Shown here: positions 49,826-58,557 of the stretch, in pieces
How the letters are laid out: each line of letters opens with the position of its first letter
How positions within the stretch are numbered: position 1 is the first letter of the stretch
Origin: Paraburkholderia sp. CNPSo 3272
GTDB lineage: Bacteria > Pseudomonadota > Gammaproteobacteria > Burkholderiales > Burkholderiaceae
DNA length: 64,000 nucleotides
Reading direction: 5' to 3'
Assembly: GCF_024206495.1 (NCBI RefSeq)
Contig: NZ_JAMBPQ010000006.1
Coordinates: forward strand, 186,001 to 250,000
Made by a program: the position numbers and the translations under genes
Notes under the pieces: generated by a model
Told to the model about the DNA's origin: nothing
Database searches by the model: none
What the model saw: only the letters and a program-made list of their open reading frames with translations

Positions 49826-49985
49826 GTTTCCCCCGTTTGCCTGGATCTCGCAGGCGTCTGCATCTTTGCAGTCGGCGCATGACGCGGCAATGAATCGGCA
49901 GTGCCTCGGGGCAAATCTGTCCCTATGTCTCAAATACTTGTTGTTTTGTCTCACACGCGGCTTGCATGATCGGGGCGTTTCATGC

Positions 49986-51014
49986 TCAACGCATCAAGGC
50001 CATCCAGTAGCGCCAGTCGTCCGCGCTCGCCTCTTTCGCCACTTCGGTATCGCCATTGAGCGCCAGCATCCGTACCGCCCGCGGTGAGAGGCCAATCGAG
50101 CGGCGAAATGCGCGTGTGAAATTCGCCGCGTCGGTGAAGCCGTGTGCGGCGGCGATGTCGGCAATCGTCATGATGCGTCGCGCCGGGTCGGCGAGCATCT
50201 GGCGGCAGCGCCGCAAGCGACGCTCGCGCACATAAGTCGCGAAGCCGCCCTCCTGCTCGAAAAGGCGGTACAGCGTGGCGCGCGAGATGCCGAAGGCATG
50301 CGCAACGGATTGCGCGTTCAGTTGCGGATCGGTCAGGCGCTTCTCCACATAGCGGCAGATCGACACGAATGCGCACTGCTGAACGGCCGGCACGTGTTCC
50401 GGGCTCACGCTCGCGTTGAGCGCGCTGGCCGCGAGCTGAAGCGTTGCCGGCATGACGGCCTGGGCGTGGGTGCGCGTCATCTGTGGGGCGTGCCGGTAAA
50501 GCGCGCCCAGATGCTCGCGCAGCAGCGCAACCGCAGGATCGGCGCCGCGTATTACTCGCATGCTCTGCTGGTCGGGCGCCGTCAGGAGAGGGGCAAGCAA
50601 GCGCCGCGGCACCGCCAGATTGATGAATTCGCTCTGCGTGGTTTCGGTCGCGAGCGCTTGGGCCGCGTCCACGATGAACATGTCGCCCGGTTGCGTACAC
50701 GCTTCCGGGCCCCCGTCGCGCGCCCGGCAATGGCCGCCTAGATAGAACTGCAGAACATATTGATCTTGGCCGTCGCGCCCGATCTTGGCGTTCGAGCGGT
50801 CGTAGCGCTGCGCGCCCGTGCGTATCGAGCCCAGCACCACGTCGCCGAACAGATAGCCGGTCACGCTGGTGCCGAATCCCGCATCGCGCGATTCGGCAGT
50901 CTGCGTGTCGAAGATGACGCTCACCGCCTCGCGCCACGCGGAAAACTGCTGATCGCGAGGCAGGACGCTGGTATCGAACGCGGAATACGGCAGGGAATTG
51001 GGCGTTGGGCTCAT
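49986..51014 (-). CDS. AraC-family regulator with AraC-binding-like N-terminal domain
   Basis: A 342-residue transcription factor. The N-terminal ~200 residues form the cupin-like AraC_binding_2 domain (QYVLQFYLGGHCRARDGG; GDMFIVDAAQALATET). The C-terminal ~100 carry the double HTH with SVAHAFGISRATLYRLFEQE and IAAAHGFTDAANFTRAFRRS. This layout is shared with FeaR-type activators of aromatic-amine or nitrile genes. No catabolic gene lies beside it; the nearest divergent feature is a 490-base AT-richer gap. The target is unknown. Confidence 0.87.
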   Translation of the reverse strand: MSPTPNSLPYSAFDTSVLPRDQQFSAWREAVSVIFDTQTAESRDAGFGTSVTGYLFGDVVLGSIRTGAQRYDRSNAKIGRDGQDQYVLQFYLGGHCRARDGGPEACTQPGDMFIVDAAQALATETTQSEFINLAVPRRLLAPLLTAPDQQSMRVIRGADPAVALLREHLGALYRHAPQMTRTHAQAVMPATLQLAASALNASVSPEHVPAVQQCAFVSICRYVEKRLTDPQLNAQSVAHAFGISRATLYRLFEQEGGFATYVRERRLRRCRQMLADPARRIMTIADIAAAHGFTDAANFTRAFRRSIGLSPRAVRMLALNGDTEVAKEASADDWRYWMALMR

Positions 51015-51507
51015 GAGCCACCTTGGTATGCGAAACGACTAGGGGATGGTATATCCTCCACTCGACTACTGCGCTATCGGTTGCGCGCGCAAATTCTTTA
51101 GGGTCGTGCTCGCCGCATGGACTTCAGGATTTCGAAATACCGATATTGTTTCTCAATGTATATGCTGCGCGGGCGAATACATTGTCATGCAATAAGCCAC
51201 TCTCCCGACACAAACCAGATACCTCGCCCAGTTTTAATGCACTCAACGACGGCAATCTGATGATTTTCGAAATGCTATGGAAGCGCGGATGACGCGTTCC
51301 ACGTCGTCGTGCCATCGATACCCGGCTTCGGTTTCCCGGAGCAGCCGCAGACGACAGTTGGGGCTCGGATCACATCGCGTCCAGATGGAGACAAAGGACA
51401 TGACGCGTCCGAGAGAGTAGCAGCAGCTATCGGATCAGTTTAGTGGTCCACTTTGAATCGGTCCGGCCTTGGCCGCACCCATTCCCAGTATCAGGAGCTT
51501 TGATTCC
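51015..51507. other. AT-richer gap upstream of orphan tatB
   Basis: About 490 bases with visibly lower GC than the flanks. No convincing gene. Near the right end it carries a TGGTCCACTTTGAATCGG stretch like a relic insertion-sequence end (listed separately). It marks the left edge of an island-like segment. Confidence 0.4.
51441..51463. repeat. IS-end-like motif, left copy (CCACTTTGAA)
   Basis: TAGTGGTCCACTTTGAATCGG resembles the short repeats found at termini of IS21-type elements. Its core CCACTTTGAA (51448-51457) recurs in the same orientation at 53950-53959, flanking tatB, tatC and the SDR gene. No transposase remains. Confidence 0.3.
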
Positions 51508-52041
51508 ATGTTCGATCTCGGATTGACCAAAATGGCGCTGATCGGGGTCGTCGCACTCATAGTGCTAGGGCCAAAGCGCTTGCCAGGCGTGGCGCGGACG
51601 GCGGGCGTGCTGTTCGGCCGTGCGCATCGGTATGTCGACGACGTCAAGGCGGAATTCGCCCGCGAGATTGAACTCGACGGTTTGAAGAAGATGCGCGCGG
51701 GGTTTGAAACAGCGGCATCGGATGTCGAGAACAAGGTTCAAGAGGTACTGCGCTCGCGGGAAAGCGAACTCGACGACGCACGGGATTCGGGCCCATCAGT
51801 GCCGGACAGTGGGGCAGGCGTCGAAGGTCGAGGTCTAAGGCGCGTCGACCGTGATACCTCTGGTGTCGTCATGGGCATCGGCAAGGCGTCGCAAAGGAAG
51901 CGCAGGAACTGGCGCGTCCAGAAGGGCGCTATCCCGACTTGGTACAAGCACGCGACAGTGCGTAAAACGCGCTTGCAATCGCGGGCGTCGCAGACTGTGG
52001 GGTGTATTCCCGAGGCGACGCGCCGTGCGTGGCTTTTCTGA
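51508..52041 (+). CDS. tatB: Sec-independent translocase protein TatB (orphan copy)
   Basis: A 177-residue Tat receptor subunit. ATG 51508 follows CAGGAG. Residues 7-21 are the membrane helix, followed by the hinge GPKRLP (usually GPERLP or GPQRLP) and an amphipathic helix ARTAGVLFGRAHRYVDDVKA. The basic tail RKRRNWRVQKGAIPTWYKHA is the style of Burkholderiales TatB, so the gene is full length though its end has drifted. It recognises twin-arginine precursors with TatC. tatA is absent; in this group the main tatABC set usually follows his genes, so this would be a second copy. Confidence 0.85.
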   Translation: MFDLGLTKMALIGVVALIVLGPKRLPGVARTAGVLFGRAHRYVDDVKAEFAREIELDGLKKMRAGFETAASDVENKVQEVLRSRESELDDARDSGPSVPDSGAGVEGRGLRRVDRDTSGVVMGIGKASQRKRRNWRVQKGAIPTWYKHATVRKTRLQSRASQTVGCIPEATRRAWLF

Positions 52042-52109
52042 TGGCTTTCCCGTTGTCATTTGGCACTGACCCATTTTTCTCCCATCGATGATTCCCGCGG
52101 AGGCCTGGC

Positions 52110-52886
52110 ATGAGCGACCTGCAACACACTGGAGACGAGCCAATCGAAGAGACGCTCATTTCACACCTTGTCGAACTGCGCGAGCGGATTATCCGCGCCG
52201 GCGGTTCAGTGGTCCTGGTGTTCCTGGGACTGGTTTACTGGGCGCCCTATATCTTCCGACTGCTTGCGCACCCGCTTATCCAGAACCTGCCGAAGGACGG
52301 CAAGCTGATTGTCACCGACGTCGCCGGCTCGTTCTTCGTCCCGGTGAAAGTCACCATGATGGTTGCGCTCGTCATCGCACTGCCTGTCGTGCTGTACCAA
52401 ATCTGGGCGTTTATCGCTCCGGGGCTTTATCGGCACGAGAGGAAGCTCGTCGTGCCGCTGGTCAGCAGCAGCTACACGCTGTTTCTATGCGGCATGGCAT
52501 TCGCCTATTTCGTCGTGTTTCCCAACATTTTCCATGTGATGGCGCATTACAACGCTCCACTCGGCGTGGAAATGACCACGGATATCGACAAGTATGTGAG
52601 TTTCGTCCTCACCATGTTTCTTGCCTTTGGCGTGACGTTTGAGGTGCCGATCATCGTGGTGATCCTCGCACGCACGGGGATCGTGACGGTGAAGAAGTTG
52701 CGTCAGATCCGGCCGTATGTGATTGTCGGTGCGTTTGCGGTTTCCGCCGTGGTGACGCCACCGGACGTGTTCTCTCAGTTGATTCTCGCCTTCCCGCTGG
52801 TCATTCTTTACGAAATTGGAATCGTTGCAGCCTGGATATTTACACGCAAGGACGGGATCAGGGAGCAGGAAGCAGAAGGACAGTGA
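52110..52886 (+). CDS. tatC: Sec-independent translocase protein TatC (orphan copy)
   Basis: A 258-residue six-helix membrane protein, the twin-arginine signal receptor. It starts with EETLISHLVELRERIIRAGG, the conserved cytosolic N-terminus with HLxELR, and has FIAPGLYRHERK, the first-loop motif. F94/E103-region text (FYKVFPL-like) appears as KLVVPLVSSSYTLFLCGMAF. GGAGG precedes the ATG. It follows tatB after 68 bases. The codon use is slightly less GC-rich than that of the window's core genes. Confidence 0.93.
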   Translation: MSDLQHTGDEPIEETLISHLVELRERIIRAGGSVVLVFLGLVYWAPYIFRLLAHPLIQNLPKDGKLIVTDVAGSFFVPVKVTMMVALVIALPVVLYQIWAFIAPGLYRHERKLVVPLVSSSYTLFLCGMAFAYFVVFPNIFHVMAHYNAPLGVEMTTDIDKYVSFVLTMFLAFGVTFEVPIIVVILARTGIVTVKKLRQIRPYVIVGAFAVSAVVTPPDVFSQLILAFPLVILYEIGIVAAWIFTRKDGIREQEAEGQ

Positions 52887-53048
52887 TGGGCGTGTGGCGG
52901 CCCAGGAAAGCGCCTTCTCACTCACTCACTTTCGCGCGCCGCACCGAGAGAAGCGCCCTTTACAACATGCTGTTGTGGAAGGCCTTGCGGTAATTCTTTG
53001 CTCTGTTAATGACTGTCTAGTCGCCAGGTTGATGAAAGGAGATTTGAA

Positions 53049-53912
53049 ATGTCTAAAGTTTGGCTTATCACTGGAAGTGGAAGCGGTCTGGGTCGATTCA
53101 TTGCCGAGGCAGCGCTGGCAGCGGGCAATCAGGTCGTCGCAACCGCCCGTAACGTTCGCCAGCTCGACGAACTGGTGGGCCTCTATGGCGAGAGTGTCAG
53201 GACGGTCAAACTCGACGTCACGGACGAGCCTCAAGGCCAGGCGGCGGTCGACGCAGCGATCGATGCTTTTGGCCGGCTTGACGTGCTCGTCAATAATGCC
53301 GGTTATGGGGATACCCGTCCGTTTGAGCAGGTTCCCTCAGACGAGTTTCGCCGACTGGTCGAGACGTGTTTTTTCGGAGCCGTGAATCTCGCGCGCGCGG
53401 CGCTACCTGTCATGCGGCAGCAGCGCAGCGGACACATCATCCAGATTTCTTCGTTGGGTGGTCGCACGGCGTTCCCGGGCAACGCGGCCTATTTCGCGTC
53501 GAAATGGGCCGTCGGCGGCTTCACCGAAGGCCTGGCGCTGGAGACTGCACCTTTCGGTGTCAAGGTTACCGCTCTTGAGCCGGGCGGCATGCGCACCAAT
53601 TGGGGAGCACGTGCTCACGCAAACCGACCGGTCTTGCTGCCAGATTACGAACCATCAGTCGGCGCCAGCGTGAAACAGATGGAAGGCTATTGGGGTAATG
53701 AGTCCGGGGATCCCGTCAAGGTTGCACAGGTGGTCCTCCAGATTGCTGACGCCGAAACCCTTCCGCCGCACATTCTGCTCGGAAGCGACGCTTTCCATTT
53801 TGCTCGTCAGGCCGAGCAGGCAAGAGCGGCCGAGGCAGACCGTTGGCACGCGGTCAGCGTATCAACCGACGTCGATGCCGTCGGCCCCGTTCCGCCGTTT
53901 CCGACGATTTGA
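53049..53912 (+). CDS. Short-chain dehydrogenase/reductase (island copy)
   Basis: A 287-residue classical SDR. AAAGGAG precedes the ATG. Cofactor motif TGSGSGLG at residues 8-15, R34 after the second strand (NADP(H) preference), NNAG at 82-85, catalytic S135, Y148 and K152 (YFASK). The C-terminus is about 30 residues longer than minimal SDRs. It lies 160 bases behind tatC on the same strand but probably has its own promoter. Its GC is lower than that of neighbours; the substrate is unknown. Confidence 0.87.
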   Translation: MSKVWLITGSGSGLGRFIAEAALAAGNQVVATARNVRQLDELVGLYGESVRTVKLDVTDEPQGQAAVDAAIDAFGRLDVLVNNAGYGDTRPFEQVPSDEFRRLVETCFFGAVNLARAALPVMRQQRSGHIIQISSLGGRTAFPGNAAYFASKWAVGGFTEGLALETAPFGVKVTALEPGGMRTNWGARAHANRPVLLPDYEPSVGASVKQMEGYWGNESGDPVKVAQVVLQIADAETLPPHILLGSDAFHFARQAEQARAAEADRWHAVSVSTDVDAVGPVPPFPTI

Positions 53913-54352
53913 ATTGGGTGTAATTCACGACTCACTTGTTCTGACCGGGCCACTTTGAAGAACGGCGACTGCCTGCAGTGGGCCGTTACGGCCGACTGCA
54001 TCAGGCGGTGGCTGCCAGTTTCGCCGTTCATCACTTATCCTACGTACTCGGGTGACGGGCATTCATCCAGCGCTGAGTTCGGACGATGCGACTGAGCGCC
54101 CGGCCCGAACGCGACGACGCTGAGCAGTGCCACAGCCCATACACAGGTCGCGGCGTACAGCTCTTCCGTTGAAGACTCTTTGCGCGATCGATGCACTGGT
54201 TACCGAAATTCCGCCGATGAACCTCGTTTGAGGCTGGAGTGGCGTGCCCCGCAAAAAACGTGCTATTCGTCGCCGAACTGCTGAACTAGTGCGTGCAGAA
54301 ACTCGTGCCTCACGCCTGGCGTGACTGCGCGCTCACGCACTCCGGCGAACAC
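53913..54352. other. Gap with right copy of IS-end-like motif
   Basis: 440 bases with no convincing gene. CCACTTTGAA at 53950-53959 repeats the motif seen at 51448-51457. A 15-base palindrome TCACGCCTGGCGTGA at 54310-54324 lies just past the DeoR-type gene's stop and could be a terminator core or protein site. The remaining sequence looks like decayed coding DNA without a recognisable family. Confidence 0.35.
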
Positions 54353-55108
54353 TCAGGCACGCACCACCGTCACGCCGGCCGCTTCGATCGGCTCGGTCAG
54401 CTTCGCATCGGTCGAACGCTCGACGACGATGGTCTGCGCCATGCCGATCGGACCGATGCAGTACGGCGATGCGGCGTTGAGCTTCGCGGCGGAAGCGAGG
54501 ACGACCGTTTCCGCCGCGCGCGCGGCCAGCGCGCGCTTTACATAGGATTCCTCGAAATCTCCTGTGCTGAGCCCCGCCTGCACGTGCACGCCCGTCACGC
54601 CCATGAAGTACAGGTCTGCGTGAATGTGCGCGATCGCCTCCACGGCCGCCGCGCCCACGGTGACCACCGAATGCTTGTAGAGCTTCCCGCCGATCAGCAC
54701 GACCTCGATAGCGGGATGCTCCGCGAGCGCCACCGCGACGCCGGGGCTATGCGTGACGATGGTCGCCTGCAGATCGCGCGGCAGGCACTCGACCAGCAGC
54801 GCCGAGGTCGTCCCGCCATCGACGATCGCCACCTGCCCCGGCGCGATCATGTCCGCGGCCTTTTGCGCGATGCGCCGCTTGGCCGCCACCTCCATGCCGC
54901 GCCGCTCGGCAATGGGCGCCACCGCCGGCGAAGCCGGCAGCGCGCCGCCATGCACGCGCTGCAAGAGGCCTTCGGCGGCCAACTCGCGCAAGTCGCGCCG
55001 CACCGTGTCCTCGGAAACGCCGAATTGCGCGCTCAGTTCGCCGGCGAGTACCTGGCCGTCGCGCTTGAGCGCCGCGAGTATCGCTTTCTTTCGTTGATCT
55101 GTGAGCAT
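54353..55108 (-). CDS. DeoR-family transcriptional regulator
   Basis: A 251-residue repressor. ATG 55108 starts at the HTH domain: LTDQRKKAILAALKRDGQVL, then SAQFGVSEDTVRRDLRELAA and RVHGG, the DeoR signature. The C-terminal DeoRC sugar-phosphate domain has VDGGTTSALLVECLP and GGKLYKHSVVTVG. It senses a phosphorylated sugar or similar ligand. It is divergent from nudK, with three TGCACGA repeats between. NudK hydrolyses GDP-mannose, so a sugar-phosphate ligand would make sense. Confidence 0.9.
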   Translation of the reverse strand: MLTDQRKKAILAALKRDGQVLAGELSAQFGVSEDTVRRDLRELAAEGLLQRVHGGALPASPAVAPIAERRGMEVAAKRRIAQKAADMIAPGQVAIVDGGTTSALLVECLPRDLQATIVTHSPGVAVALAEHPAIEVVLIGGKLYKHSVVTVGAAAVEAIAHIHADLYFMGVTGVHVQAGLSTGDFEESYVKRALAARAAETVVLASAAKLNAASPYCIGPIGMAQTIVVERSTDAKLTEPIEAAGVTVVRA

Positions 55109-55138
55109 GGGAATGGTCGGCAACGGGTGACACCGGTT

Positions 55139-55175
55139 TGCACGAATTTTCTTGATTTTGCACGAAACTGCACGA
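55139..55175. promoter_or_regulatory. Three helically phased TGCACGA repeats, candidate DeoR operator
   Basis: TGCACGA at 55139-55145, 55159-55165 and 55169-55175: 20- and 10-base spacing, so all on one face of the helix. The first two sit within identical TTTGCACGAA decamers. They lie 30-65 bases upstream of both the DeoR-type gene (minus) and nudK (plus), the expected place for a shared operator. Confidence 0.6.
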
Positions 55176-55211
55176 TACCATGAATGGCGAATGCCGACCA
55201 AGGGGAACGAA

Positions 55212-55799
55212 ATGACTGCAACGAAAGACCGCGTGCGAATGATCGAAACCACCGTGCTGTCCGACGACTGGTATGTGCTGCGCAAGGTGACCTTCGACTT
55301 TCTGCGCAGCAACGGCACGTGGCAGCGCCAGAGCCGCGAAACCTACGATCGCGGCAACGGCGCGACCATCCTGCTGCACGACCCGAAGAGCGGCAACGTC
55401 GTGCTCACGCGGCAATTTCGCATGCCGACGTTCGTCAACGGGCATGACGGCATGATGATCGAGGCTCCGGGCGGACTGCTCGACGACGCCGCCCCCGACG
55501 AGCGCATTCGCGCCGAAGTCGAGGAAGAAACGGGCTACCGCGTGCGCAACCTGCGCAAGATGTTCGAGGCGTACATGAGCCCGGGCTCCGTGACCGAGAA
55601 GCTTTATTTCTACCTTGGCGAATACGACCCCGCCGAGCGGCCCGGCGCGGGAGGCGGAGTCGAGGAGGAAGGCGAGGATCTGGAAGTGGTCGAAGTGCCG
55701 CTTGGCGAGGCGCTGAGGATGATCGAGCGCGGCGAGATCGTCGACGGCAAGACGATCATGCTGTTACAGCACGCGGCGTTGCGCGGTCTCGCGCGCTAA
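55212..55799 (+). CDS. nudK: GDP-mannose pyrophosphatase NudK (Nudix hydrolase)
   Basis: A 195-residue Nudix hydrolase. ATG 55212 follows AAGGGG. The modified Nudix box GGLLDDAAPDERIRAEVEEE (continuing ETGY) lacks the usual first Glu and the Arg, exactly as in E. coli NudK, and the following MFEAYMSPGSVTEKLYFYL and GAGGGVEEEGED match NudK closely. It cleaves GDP-mannose to GMP and mannose-1-phosphate using Mg2+. Divergent from a DeoR-type regulator that likely controls it. Confidence 0.9.
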   Translation: MTATKDRVRMIETTVLSDDWYVLRKVTFDFLRSNGTWQRQSRETYDRGNGATILLHDPKSGNVVLTRQFRMPTFVNGHDGMMIEAPGGLLDDAAPDERIRAEVEEETGYRVRNLRKMFEAYMSPGSVTEKLYFYLGEYDPAERPGAGGGVEEEGEDLEVVEVPLGEALRMIERGEIVDGKTIMLLQHAALRGLAR

Positions 55800-55833
55800 C
55801 ATACGCGTTTCGCTCGCTTTCTACCGACCACCC

Positions 55834-56130
55834 ATGTACATCGTCTCGCTGTTCTATACCGCTTCGCTCGAACGCATCGACGACGCCCTGCCCGCGCATC
55901 GCGCGTACCTGGACGCGCAGTTCGAAGCCGGCAATTTCATCGCTGCCGGCCCCAAGATGCCGCGCGACGGCGGCGTGATCATCGCCTCGCATATGCCGCG
56001 CGAGCGGCTCGATGCGCTGCTCGCCGCCGATCCTTTCGCTCAGCAGGGCGTCGCCAACTACGAAGTGACGGAATTCAAGGCCACGCGCCTCGCGCCCGGC
56101 CTCAATCTGCCGCGGCCCGAAACGCCTTGA
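55834..56130 (+). CDS. YciI-family protein
   Basis: A 98-residue ferredoxin-like protein of the YCII family. H22 and D27 in HRAYLDAQFEAG are the conserved pair, and GPKMPRDGGVIIA follows. Family members are small homodimers with a possible but unproven enzymatic role. It starts 34 bases after nudK on the same strand and may be co-transcribed with it. Confidence 0.88.
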   Translation: MYIVSLFYTASLERIDDALPAHRAYLDAQFEAGNFIAAGPKMPRDGGVIIASHMPRERLDALLAADPFAQQGVANYEVTEFKATRLAPGLNLPRPETP

Positions 56131-56157
56131 GTGTTGGCGCTGCGGGCTAGCGCCGGT

Positions 56158-56961
56158 TCAGTTCGGCGAGCCCGCAACCGGCACCACCATGCCCGACCAC
56201 ACGATCTCCAGCTCCACCGCAATGGATCGCGCGAGCCCGTCGAGCCCCGGAAACAGCGATGCATTCGTGATGTTCATGCGGTAGAGCCACTTCATCGCGT
56301 CCATGCGGATGCGCTCGGGCAGCACGATCTTGTGCAGCAGCTCCTCGTGGCTCTCGTAGCCTTCCAGAATGGCCTGCAAGGGCTTGTCGATCACGCCCGG
56401 CACGACGAACGTGCCCGACTGCGCGACGAGCCGGTCGTCCATCTCGGTGGGCTCACCCGACCAGAGAATTTCGTTCGTGTTGCTAAAGAAGTAGCGCTCG
56501 AAGTTGTCGTGCGCGCGCGGGTCGATCACGTCGCGCGTGAGCGTGGGATTGGCCTTGGGCAGTGCGCGGCTGTTCCAGAGCGCCGGCGTGTTCAGCGCGT
56601 AGACGGCCGCGTCGCCGGTTGCGCGTTCGAGCGCGAAAAAGGCCGCGACGAACGGGCTCTTGGTGAAATCGAGCAGCCGCGTGGGCGCGCCGTGGTGCTG
56701 CATGAGCGCGAGACAGCGCAGATCGTCCTTGAGCAGGTCCGGATGCGCGAGAAAGTTGTGCGCCTTGCGGCGAAACACGCGAATGGCGCGCTCCTCGCGC
56801 TGGCGCCATTGCAGCCGGTCGCCCACGTAGTCGCGCATGTAGCGCGTGAGCGAGCTTTCCAGGTGCCACTGCGCGTTCTGCTGGCCGCGAAACGCCCAGC
56901 CGTCGAGCTGCGTCGTCAGCGACATGAACTGCTGCCAGTCTGTGAGTACCGTGGTTTGCAT
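56158..56961 (-). CDS. FRG-domain protein
   Basis: A 267-residue soluble protein. The N-terminal part carries the FRG signature: WAFRGQQNAQWHLESSLTRY, then LMQHHGAPTRLLDFTKSPFV and AAFFALE. The domain is named for the FRG triad and occurs in bacteria and phage proteins; some are found in defence contexts, but a biochemical activity is not established. Here it is a single gene, convergent with the YciI gene, with no toxin, nuclease or phage neighbours. A weak ribosome site precedes the ATG at 56961. Confidence 0.85.
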   Translation of the reverse strand: MQTTVLTDWQQFMSLTTQLDGWAFRGQQNAQWHLESSLTRYMRDYVGDRLQWRQREERAIRVFRRKAHNFLAHPDLLKDDLRCLALMQHHGAPTRLLDFTKSPFVAAFFALERATGDAAVYALNTPALWNSRALPKANPTLTRDVIDPRAHDNFERYFFSNTNEILWSGEPTEMDDRLVAQSGTFVVPGVIDKPLQAILEGYESHEELLHKIVLPERIRMDAMKWLYRMNITNASLFPGLDGLARSIAVELEIVWSGMVVPVAGSPN

Positions 56962-57084
56962 CGTGGTTCCGGTAGCGTTTGTTGTTGCGTTGCGCTGGGC
57001 CGCCTGAAGCGCGCGCCCGCTGGAGACGCTAGCACATCGACAATGACAACGTCACGAAGGCCTCTCCATGCACGGTGTGCAAAC

Positions 57085-57588
57085 TCAGGCGAACGTACGC
57101 AGCATCGCGATCTGCTCGCGCCAGCGCGAGAGCGCCTGCGCGGGCTCGTAGAGCCGGAACGTCACGCCGCTCAGCACCTCGGCATACTTCGCGCGATGCC
57201 CGCTGACGGATTCGATTTCCACGCGAAATACGCTCAGTTCGAGTGCCGTTTGCCGCTGCGCCACGGCATGTGAGCGTGCGCGAATTTCCAGCAGCGCGCC
57301 GTCATGCACGAGCGAGAGCGTGAGGCGGCCGTCGCGCATGAGGTTCGCGGTGGTGCTGGATTGCGGCCAGAGCGCGATGAGCAACGTGGTGGCGTTGACG
57401 GCCAGGATCTCGCCGGCGCTCAGTTGCGCGCCGTGGGGCCAGCCGTCCTCGCTGACGGTCGAAAGGCGAACCGCATCGGCAAGCCGCGCTTCGAGGTGCT
57501 CGCCGTCGAATTCGCGCACGAGCGCTGCGGGCAATTGCGTGGGCGACGCGGGTTGCATGGCCTGCGGGGCGGGTTCGTTTTGCTGCAT
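57085..57588 (-). CDS. Pyridoxamine 5'-phosphate oxidase-like split-barrel protein
   Basis: A 167-residue protein. ATG 57588 is preceded by AGGAA; a further start at 57660 looks unlikely. After a Pro/Ala-rich leader (about 1-20), the rest resembles FMN-binding split barrels: VRLSTVSEDGWPHGAQLSAG, LLIALWPQSSTTANLMRDGR and LTLSLVHDGALLEIRARS. Such folds bind FMN, F420 or haem; no residues decide which. The gene stands alone, about 100 bases from the sugar importer operon. Confidence 0.65.
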   Translation of the reverse strand: MQQNEPAPQAMQPASPTQLPAALVREFDGEHLEARLADAVRLSTVSEDGWPHGAQLSAGEILAVNATTLLIALWPQSSTTANLMRDGRLTLSLVHDGALLEIRARSHAVAQRQTALELSVFRVEIESVSGHRAKYAEVLSGVTFRLYEPAQALSRWREQIAMLRTFA

Positions 57589-57684
57589 GGGGGCATTCCT
57601 TGCGGGTGTTGCGTGCGTCGGGTCATTCCAAATTGGACCGTAGCGCCGCGCCGAAGTCAAATCGCCCCGCCTTTCAGCAACCGT

Positions 57685-58536
57685 TCAACCCTTGGTCGCG
57701 CCGAACGTGAGCCCCGCCACGAAGTGCTTCTGCATCGCGAAGAACATCATCACCGAAGGCAGCGCAGCAAGGACCGAGCCTGCGGAAACGAGGTTCCATG
57801 CCGTCGTCCACTGTCCCTTGAGGGCCGCAACGCCTACCGTGATCGGCGCAGCGTCGTCGCCCTGGGTCAGGCACAACGCCCAGAAGTAGTCGTTCCAGAC
57901 GAAAGTGAACACGAGAATGGCGAGCGCAGCGAGCGCCGGGCGAATGAGCGGCAGCACGATGCGCACGAACACGGTCCATTCGTTCGCACCCTCGATGCGC
58001 GCGGCCTCGACGAGTTCGAACGGCAACTGCTTGATGAAATTTCGCAGGAACAGTGCGCAAAAACCGGTCTGAAACGAAAGATGGAACAGGATCAGGCCGC
58101 CAACGGTGTTGTAGAGCCCCAGTCTGAGCGTGAGGTCGCGCACCGGAATCATCAGCACCTGGATCGGCACGAAGTTGCCCGCAACGAAGGTCGCGAACAG
58201 CGCCGCATTGCCCGGAAAACGATAGATGGCCAGCGCATAGCCCGCCAGCGCTGCGAGCGCAATCGCCCCGGCCACGGCGGGCAGCGTGATCTGCACGCTG
58301 TTCCAGAAGTAATGGAGCATCGGCGAGGTCGTGAGCGCGTCGCGATAGTTCTCGATCATCGCGAAGTGCCTCGGCCAGCCCCAGTAGTTGCCTTCGCTCA
58401 GTTCCTCGGTGGAGCGCACCGACGTGACCAGCACGGCAATCAGCGGCAGCAGCCAGATGACGAGCGCCACGGGCAGCGAGAGCTTGTAAAGGCGGCGCGG
58501 CGCGGGCTTCCATTTGTCGACCGAAATCGGAAACAT
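57685..58536 (-). CDS. CUT1 sugar ABC importer permease (MalG type)
   Basis: A 283-residue inner-membrane permease with about six helices. The EAA loop reads LVEAARIEGANEWTVFVRIV followed by LPLIRPALAALAIL, the MalG-type ATPase contact. GAGGAG precedes the ATG. Last gene of the operon whose order on the minus strand is ATPase, GH42, binding protein, MalF-type, MalG-type. Confidence 0.92.
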   Translation of the reverse strand: MFPISVDKWKPAPRRLYKLSLPVALVIWLLPLIAVLVTSVRSTEELSEGNYWGWPRHFAMIENYRDALTTSPMLHYFWNSVQITLPAVAGAIALAALAGYALAIYRFPGNAALFATFVAGNFVPIQVLMIPVRDLTLRLGLYNTVGGLILFHLSFQTGFCALFLRNFIKQLPFELVEAARIEGANEWTVFVRIVLPLIRPALAALAILVFTFVWNDYFWALCLTQGDDAAPITVGVAALKGQWTTAWNLVSAGSVLAALPSVMMFFAMQKHFVAGLTFGATKG

Positions 58537-58557
58537 GGGGGGCTCCTCGTAGCGGAT

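Noticed and set aside
51023..51292. 89-codon plus-strand frame upstream of tatB
   Set aside because: No ribosome site, no family resemblance; the AT-richer gap makes chance frames likely.
54063..54254. 63-codon minus-strand frame beside the DeoR-type gene
   Set aside because: No start context and no family resemblance; treated as non-coding or decayed.
54310..54324. TCACGCCTGGCGTGA palindrome as an operator
   Set aside because: It lies 3' of the DeoR-type gene rather than in a promoter, so it is more likely a terminator core or chance; mentioned only in the gap entry.
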